Origin: Dehalococcoidia bacterium
Lineage (GTDB): Bacteria > Chloroflexota > Dehalococcoidia > GIF9 > UBA5629
Assembly (NCBI GenBank): GCA_007280145.1
Contig: QYPU01000106.1
Location: 1-11,460 of the forward strand
Reading direction: 5' to 3'
DNA: 11,460 nucleotides
In this document: one piece after another, positions 7,451 to 11,460 of the stretch
How the letters are laid out: each line of letters starts with the position of its first letter
How positions within the stretch are numbered: position 1 is the stretch's first letter
The notes under the pieces: model-generated
Databases searched by the model: none
What the model was told of the DNA's origin: nothing
The model's input: only the letters and a program-made list of their open reading frames with translations
Translations under genes and position numbers: made by a program

Positions 7451-8689
7451 ATGACAAAGAAGGTTTTATTTGTAATATTAGGGTTGATGTTGATGGTACC
7501 TTTATTTGCTGCTTGTGCTGCCGAGGAGGCAGCCCCATCCGCACCAGAGGCTGCACCACCTGTGGTAACAATTTATCGTATCATCGATGCCAGTGGTGTC
7601 TATGCCTCAATTAACTCGCCATGTGCTGCAGCATTACCACATATAGAGCAGTGGATAAATGATACAGGTGGTATTTGTGGTTATGAGGTCAACTTGGTTG
7701 ACCGTGATACCGGTGGGGCTCTGGAGAAAGCAATAGCTGCTTATGAAGAATTCAGAGCGGCCGAACCAAAGCCAGCGGCAATAATCTTTTGGGAGACAAC
7801 GATGTCTAACGAAGCGCTAAGAGAAAGGTTTAATGAGGACAAAATCGTTAATCTCACCCAATCTACTGCTTATAAAGTCCTCTGGCCGACGCCGAGTTAT
7901 AGCTTTGGCAACGCGCCTAGCTATGTCGACGTTTATGGCGGCCTCATTGATTGGTTAGTGGCTAACAACCCTGCACCGGTCAAGCTTGGCATTCTCACCT
8001 GGGATAGTGGTTTTGGCAAGGGGTTTATCAGCCCTGAAACTACAGCTTATGCTCAGAGTAAAGGGGTTGAGGTCGTTAGCACAGAGCTATATAGTCCCAA
8101 AGATATAGATGTTAGCACCCAGCTAAGAAGGCTTGATAAGGCCGGAGCTAAATTTGTATTCAATAATACCCTTGGTGCTGGGCCAGCGATGATTCTACAG
8201 AGTGCCGTAGCTGCTGGTCTTAAAGACAAAATGACCTTTATTGGTGGGCCTTGGGCGATTAGCGATGACATGATTAACATCGCGGGTGCCGAAGCTGCCG
8301 AGGGTTACATGGCAGCTACATTTAGCTTTCCCTGGGACACAACAGGCATTGAGAACGTAGACATAGCCAAAGAATATGCTCTAAAGAATAACCTGCAAGA
8401 ATCTTTTCGCAACACGAGCTATATCCTCACTTGGGCAGAGTACAGCTATTTTAGGCAGCTGTATGAGCGGACGGTGGATGCAGTCGGGATCGCTAATCTG
8501 TGTGGTGAGGCGTTGAGAGAGCAGGTTATCAAGACCGTTAATAAGCCTATTGACTGTGGGGGCGCGTACATATATGAGCTAAGCTCTGATAGGCCAGCAC
8601 CGAAGCGTGCCCACTTGTTGAAAGTAGAGGGTGGAAAGATAGTGCCTGCAACTGATTTCTTTCTTTTGCCTGACTTAAGCCCTCGCTAA
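7451..8689 (+). CDS. livK: ABC transporter substrate-binding lipoprotein (LivK type)
   Basis: Captures the substrate outside the membrane and delivers it to LivHM. The N-terminus is a lipoprotein signal: TKK, a hydrophobic stretch, then LFAAC, so Cys22 (from the start used here) would be lipidated. A flexible Ala/Pro/Glu linker follows. The remainder (about 390 residues) has the look of a type 1 periplasmic-binding fold, with an early TIYRIIDASGVYASI strand, INDTGGICGYEVNLVDRDTGG and a hinge around LGILTWDSGFGKG. AAGGAGG at 7435-7441 lies nine bases before ATG 7451 and only three before ATG 7445, so 7451 is preferred. Ligand specificity cannot be deduced. A surface lipoprotein instead of a soluble periplasmic protein fits a monoderm envelope. 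Confidence 0.93.
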   Translation: MTKKVLFVILGLMLMVPLFAACAAEEAAPSAPEAAPPVVTIYRIIDASGVYASINSPCAAALPHIEQWINDTGGICGYEVNLVDRDTGGALEKAIAAYEEFRAAEPKPAAIIFWETTMSNEALRERFNEDKIVNLTQSTAYKVLWPTPSYSFGNAPSYVDVYGGLIDWLVANNPAPVKLGILTWDSGFGKGFISPETTAYAQSKGVEVVSTELYSPKDIDVSTQLRRLDKAGAKFVFNNTLGAGPAMILQSAVAAGLKDKMTFIGGPWAISDDMINIAGAEAAEGYMAATFSFPWDTTGIENVDIAKEYALKNNLQESFRNTSYILTWAEYSYFRQLYERTVDAVGIANLCGEALREQVIKTVNKPIDCGGAYIYELSSDRPAPKRAHLLKVEGGKIVPATDFFLLPDLSPR

Positions 8690-8723
8690 TAGGAATTAAC
8701 AGAGGCTAGGAAGTGGGTTATGC

Positions 8724-8765
8724 CAATGAGGGAGGTAACAGCGTTTTTTGTTGCCTCCTTCATTG
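8724..8765 (+). terminator. 17-bp stem-loop after livK (possible attenuator or terminator)
   Basis: Bases 8724-8740 pair with 8749-8765 around an 8-base loop (GCGTTTTT); all 17 pairs form, two of them G-U. The T-run is in the loop, not after the stem, so it is not a standard intrinsic terminator. It may protect the 3' end of the transporter message or reduce read-through into the dehydratase gene 66 bases downstream. Confidence 0.55.
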
Positions 8766-8778
8766 CTAATAAGCAGGT

Positions 8779-8796
8779 ATTCTTAAGCTTAAGAAT
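8779..8796. promoter_or_regulatory. 18-bp perfect palindrome before the dehydratase gene
   Basis: ATTCTTAAG-CTTAAGAAT is a perfect palindrome with no spacer, 36 bases before the ATG at 8832. Its place just upstream of the ribosome-binding site suggests an operator for a dimeric regulator acting on this gene alone. It does not match the palindrome at 404-417. No clear -35/-10 pair was found around it. Confidence 0.45.
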
Positions 8797-8831
8797 GAAA
8801 CATTTGTCAAATTAAGAAGAGGAGGCTAAAG

Positions 8832-10325
8832 ATGGCAGTAAAAGATTCAACAGAATGGCTAGAGGAGCTAAAATCGCAAAAACCGATAATGTATGTAGAC
8901 GGAGAAAAACTTGAAAAGCCTTATGAAGATCCAAGAATACTCCCATATGCAAAAGGGCATGCAGGGATAAGGACCGAGCTTAGTAGCCCCCTGTATAGAG
9001 AGATGGGCTCAATTGTAACCTCTCCTCTCATAAATGAGGAGGTAAACCTGTTTGCTAATATACACGAAGGACCAGAGCAATGGATTAATAGGACTAGGAT
9101 TCAGAGGGTAATCAACCGAAGAAGGCTATGCGTTTTTCGATGCTTGCAAGAGGACACATCAAATGCGTATTGGGCCTTCACCTATGAGCTAGACCAAGCA
9201 CACAACACAGAATACCACAAGAGGTTTACTGAATGGGTAAAACACATGCAAAAGACAGACAACCTATGTGCGGGAGCAATAATGGATGCAAGGGGAGATA
9301 GAACAAAGCCTCCGCATGAGCAGCCGGACGCATTTGTACGTGTAGTGGAAAGGGAAAAAAGGGGAATCGTAATAAGGGGCTCTAAGACCTCTGTTTCTAT
9401 GGCTTGTGCCGTCAATGAGCTGTTTATTACCCCATCCCCGATTAGTGGTAGATATACTCCTACTGCTGAGGATAAGGATTTTGCTGTTGCCTGTGCTGTG
9501 CCAGTTGACTCTGAAGGGATTGTGATGATTGGCAAGCTGCCAACAAAAAGGGAACGAAAAACTGACCTCAGAATGGATTATCCCTTCGGTCGAGCCGGTG
9601 TTGGTGACCCAGTATTTTTGACTGTCTTTGACAACGTTTTCGTGCCTTGGGAAAGAGTCTTCTTGTGTGGTGAATGGGATATGCTTGAGAGAGGGGCAAG
9701 TCTGGGGATTGGTACTCATTTCTCGGCTAAAGGTGGGTGCAAAGCAGGGCTGCTTGACCTTATGATTGGTGCTGCAGCTTTGGCAGCAGAGTATAATGGC
9801 CTTGAGAATACTCCACATGCAAGACAAAAATTGAGTATCCTTATGTCATGGGCTGAAGAAGCCTATGCCGCTGCAATTGGAGCAGAAGTTGAAGGGGGGA
9901 AACATTCTTCAGGCGTGTGGCTTCCTGACATAGTCAAGTCTAGTGCAAATAAATGGCTTTGCAGCGAGCATGGTGGTGACGACCTTGATATACTTTTGGA
10001 CCTCGGAGGAGGCTTAGTGACAAATGCGCCAGAGGAAATGCAGTGGAACAGCTCTGAGGTTAGAGCATACTTAGATAAATATTTAGTAGGCAAGAAAGAC
10101 TATTCAGCAATAGACAGGGTGAGAGTCATGAAGCTTGTCGAAGATATGGCGGCTAGCGATATGGCAGGCCTATTCCATCAGGCGTCGGTTAATACTGGCG
10201 GCGACTTAATGGCAGCGCGTAGTTTAGTCTATTCGTTTTTTGATCTTGAGGATAGGAAACTGACTGCGAAAGTTGTTGCCGGGCTAGCAGAGAAAGACAA
10301 CATAGGTTTCACCTGGCACCGCTAA
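8832..10325 (+). CDS. 4-hydroxybutyryl-CoA dehydratase-family flavo-iron-sulfur enzyme
   Basis: The enzyme family (AbfD; HpaB-like fold) uses FAD and one [4Fe-4S] cluster to dehydrate 4-hydroxybutyryl-CoA to crotonyl-CoA by a ketyl radical and to isomerise vinylacetyl-CoA. The 497 residues compare with about 490 in AbfD. All four cluster ligands are present at the family's spacing: C100-x3-C104 (LCVFRC) and H296-x6-C303, matching C99, C103, H292 and C299 of the Clostridium enzyme. HpaB-type monooxygenases lack these cysteines. By position, Lys300 here replaces the Tyr296 I recall in AbfD, so the substrate may differ. AGAGGAGG (8818-8825) is a strong ribosome-binding site. It probably acts on the CoA ester made by the ligase upstream; oxygen sensitivity would be expected. 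Confidence 0.88.
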   Translation: MAVKDSTEWLEELKSQKPIMYVDGEKLEKPYEDPRILPYAKGHAGIRTELSSPLYREMGSIVTSPLINEEVNLFANIHEGPEQWINRTRIQRVINRRRLCVFRCLQEDTSNAYWAFTYELDQAHNTEYHKRFTEWVKHMQKTDNLCAGAIMDARGDRTKPPHEQPDAFVRVVEREKRGIVIRGSKTSVSMACAVNELFITPSPISGRYTPTAEDKDFAVACAVPVDSEGIVMIGKLPTKRERKTDLRMDYPFGRAGVGDPVFLTVFDNVFVPWERVFLCGEWDMLERGASLGIGTHFSAKGGCKAGLLDLMIGAAALAAEYNGLENTPHARQKLSILMSWAEEAYAAAIGAEVEGGKHSSGVWLPDIVKSSANKWLCSEHGGDDLDILLDLGGGLVTNAPEEMQWNSSEVRAYLDKYLVGKKDYSAIDRVRVMKLVEDMAASDMAGLFHQASVNTGGDLMAARSLVYSFFDLEDRKLTAKVVAGLAEKDNIGFTWHR

Positions 10326-10328
10326 AAT

Positions 10329-10661
10329 TTGGGTCCCTCTGGGTCTGCTACCACAAATAGAAGCGCCGTAAGTGTTCGAGAAAAGCCGGCGGTACCACTT
10401 CCTTGCGGATTGATAACTCAGCTTAGCAAGACCTTCCAAGCTGCGGCTCAAGGTCGGCTTAAAGGGATTCTGGAATATTGCGACGAGCCGCTGGTGAGCA
10501 CCGATTTCAAAGGCAACCAATATAGCTCTATATATGATGCCCTGAGCACCATAGTCATTGGCGACAACATGGTAAAGGTTATAGCCTGGTACGATAACGA
10601 GTGGGGCTATAGCTGCCGCCTGGCCGACCTGGTTATCTATATTCTTAGCAAAGGCTTGTAA
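10329..10661 (+). pseudogene. C-terminal remnant of glyceraldehyde-3-phosphate dehydrogenase
   Basis: From about 10425 the frame encodes SKTFQAAAQGRLKGILEY, then DEPLVSTDFKG, SSIYDALSTIVIGDNMVKVI and AWYDNEWGYSCRLADLVIYI, which is the unmistakable last quarter (about 78 residues) of phosphorylating GAPDH. The NAD-binding domain and the catalytic Cys/His region are missing. The 32 codons before it are not GAPDH, except that AVPLPCGLI could be a worn copy of the R-V-P-x-P-x-G-S segment with a deletion after it. There is no credible start codon or ribosome-binding site. The retained part is well conserved, so truncation seems recent or the join is an assembly artefact. Confidence 0.85.
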
Positions 10662-10662
10662 A

Positions 10663-10682
10663 TAGCAGCCTTATCACTGCTA
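10663..10682. other. Small inverted repeat between convergent genes
   Basis: TAGCAG (10663-10668) and CTGCTA (10677-10682) can pair around an 8-base loop, covering the stop codon of the minus-strand gene. Only six pairs and no T-run make it a weak bidirectional terminator candidate at best. Confidence 0.25.
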
Positions 10683-11460
10683 CCGGGAAGATAAAAACTC
10701 CTTTACAATTTGGGAAATATCCTTAACCGTCAGCTTGCCGTCCAGGTCTTCCGTTTTAACCGCCTCTGTTAACATTGTCAGACAGCTAGGGCAAGCAACC
10801 GCTAAAGTATCAGCTCCAGTAGCATAAGCTTCTCTAACCCTAACCCTGCTGGGACTATCTTCGCTTCCTGCCAGGAGGTCCATAATAAAATTGCCGCTGC
10901 CGCCACCACAGCAGAAAGCATCTTTTCTATTCCTTCTCATTTCCACCAGCTCAATCCCCGGTATGCTCTGCAGAATCTCTCTCGGTTCATCGTATATCTT
11001 GTTATACCTGCCCAGAAAACAGGGGTCCTGATACGTGACCTTAGCCCTGCTTTCGGAGAATTTTATCTTGCCATTCTTAATCAAATCGTCTAAGAGCTGA
11101 GTGTAATGATATACTTCAAAGTCTGCCCCGAATGCCGGGTAATTGTTTCTCATAGTATTGTAGGCATGTGGGCTAAGCATGACGATGTTTTTTACACCAA
11201 GCTCTTTAAATTGCTGGTTGTTCTTCTCGGCCAACATCTGAAATAGCCCCATCTCACCCAGCATATATATCTCGTTACCACAGCACTCTTCTTCGTTGCC
11301 CAGGATTCCAAAGGATACCCCGGCGGCACTCAACACATCAGCAAGGCTCCTGGCCATTTTCTGCCCATTTTCATCGTACGAGCCCAGGCATCCCACATAG
11401 AAAAGGTATTCATCACCCGGCTCATATATCTTCACCCCATCGGCCCAGGCACCCCTGTCG
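10680..11460 (-). CDS. CCG-domain (heterodisulfide reductase-like) iron-sulfur protein, 5'-incomplete
   Basis: Cytoplasmic electron-transfer protein of the HdrB/HdrD/GlpC type, reading in from the right edge. A GTG at 11433-11435 could start a 251-residue protein, but the same frame is open to the edge and, if the ends join, for 28 more codons beyond it. In residues counted from that GTG, the second CCG motif is complete: C139-x35-CC175/176-x38-C215-x2-C218, which would bind a noncubane cluster. The first is incomplete: C16-x34-CC51/52, then S88-P-H-A91 where CxxC is expected. The N-terminal ferredoxin-like part usual in the family is absent. Relatives take electrons from acyl-CoA oxidation through ETF, but no Etf gene is visible here. 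Probably a truncated gene. Confidence 0.8.
   Translation of the reverse strand, partial: DRGAWADGVKIYEPGDEYLFYVGCLGSYDENGQKMARSLADVLSAAGVSFGILGNEEECCGNEIYMLGEMGLFQMLAEKNNQQFKELGVKNIVMLSPHAYNTMRNNYPAFGADFEVYHYTQLLDDLIKNGKIKFSESRAKVTYQDPCFLGRYNKIYDEPREILQSIPGIELVEMRRNRKDAFCCGGGSGNFIMDLLAGSEDSPSRVRVREAYATGADTLAVACPSCLTMLTEAVKTEDLDGKLTVKDISQIVKEFLSSR
11320..11460. repeat. Terminal direct repeat, right copy (141 bp, exact)
   Basis: This is the second copy of the sequence at 1-141. It covers the part of the CCG-domain gene that encodes the first conserved cysteine region (the VGCLGSYD segment). The repeat stops exactly at the window edge, which favours contig self-overlap over a biological repeat. 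Confidence 0.97.

Noticed and set aside
2473..8840. Several genes starting with ATGGCAGT or ATGGCGGT (MAV...)
   Set aside because: The shared start at 2473, 5448, 6325 and 8832 extends over only a few bases and the flanks differ; favoured second codons explain it without a common leader element.
9264..9827. A 187-codon minus-strand open frame inside the dehydratase gene
   Set aside because: It is antisense to a gene with clear family motifs, has no recognisable pattern and no ribosome-binding site; it is a shadow frame.
8832..10325. 4-hydroxyphenylacetate 3-monooxygenase (HpaB)
   Set aside because: The four iron-sulfur ligands at AbfD spacing are present, and the gene lies in an anaerobic-type context without a flavin reductase.
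1..11460. CRISPR array, tRNA, rRNA or plasmid replication origin
   Set aside because: No regularly spaced repeats, no tRNA or rRNA-like sequence, no iterons and no replication protein were seen.

Overview
The window is one bacterial gene cluster read left to right, with short gene wrecks around it. Moderate G+C, strong Shine-Dalgarno sites, a LivFGHM/LivK transporter joined to an acyl-CoA ligase, a 4-hydroxybutyryl-CoA-dehydratase-type radical enzyme and a heterodisulfide-reductase-like (CCG domain) protein together suggest an uncultured anaerobe. My best guess is Chloroflexota, class Dehalococcoidia; a deltaproteobacterial-type anaerobe is possible. This is inference, since no phylogenetic marker is present.

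Layout. At 1-173 (minus strand) lies the upstream part of the CCG-domain gene, and bases 1-141 exactly repeat 11320-11460. At 155-342 (minus) there is what may be the 5' end of an ISL3-like insertion element. A good promoter and a palindrome (358-417) precede a TetR-family regulator (505-1176). The catabolic operon follows: a truncated LivG-like ATPase (1310-1666), full LivG (1676-2455), a decayed start of an acyl-CoA ligase gene (2473-2581), LivF (2582-3376), an intact acyl-CoA ligase (3465-5369), permeases LivH (5448-6323) and LivM (6325-7386), and the binding lipoprotein LivK (7451-8689). After a 142-base gap with a 17-bp hairpin and an 18-bp perfect palindrome comes the dehydratase-family gene (8832-10325). 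A C-terminal remnant of glyceraldehyde-3-phosphate dehydrogenase (about 10425-10661) then converges on the CCG-domain gene (10680 to the right edge, minus).

How it may work together (inference): LivK captures a carboxylate, LivHM with LivGF import it, the ligase makes the CoA thioester, and the dehydratase-family enzyme acts on that thioester by radical dehydration or double-bond isomerisation, under TetR control. The substrate cannot be read from sequence.

The two ends overlap by exactly 141 identical bases, which is what a de Bruijn assembler with k=141 leaves on a circular path. The window is therefore probably a whole contig of about 11,319 unique bases. No replication, partition or mobilisation gene is visible, so a tandemly amplified chromosomal segment or an assembly loop is at least as likely as a plasmid.
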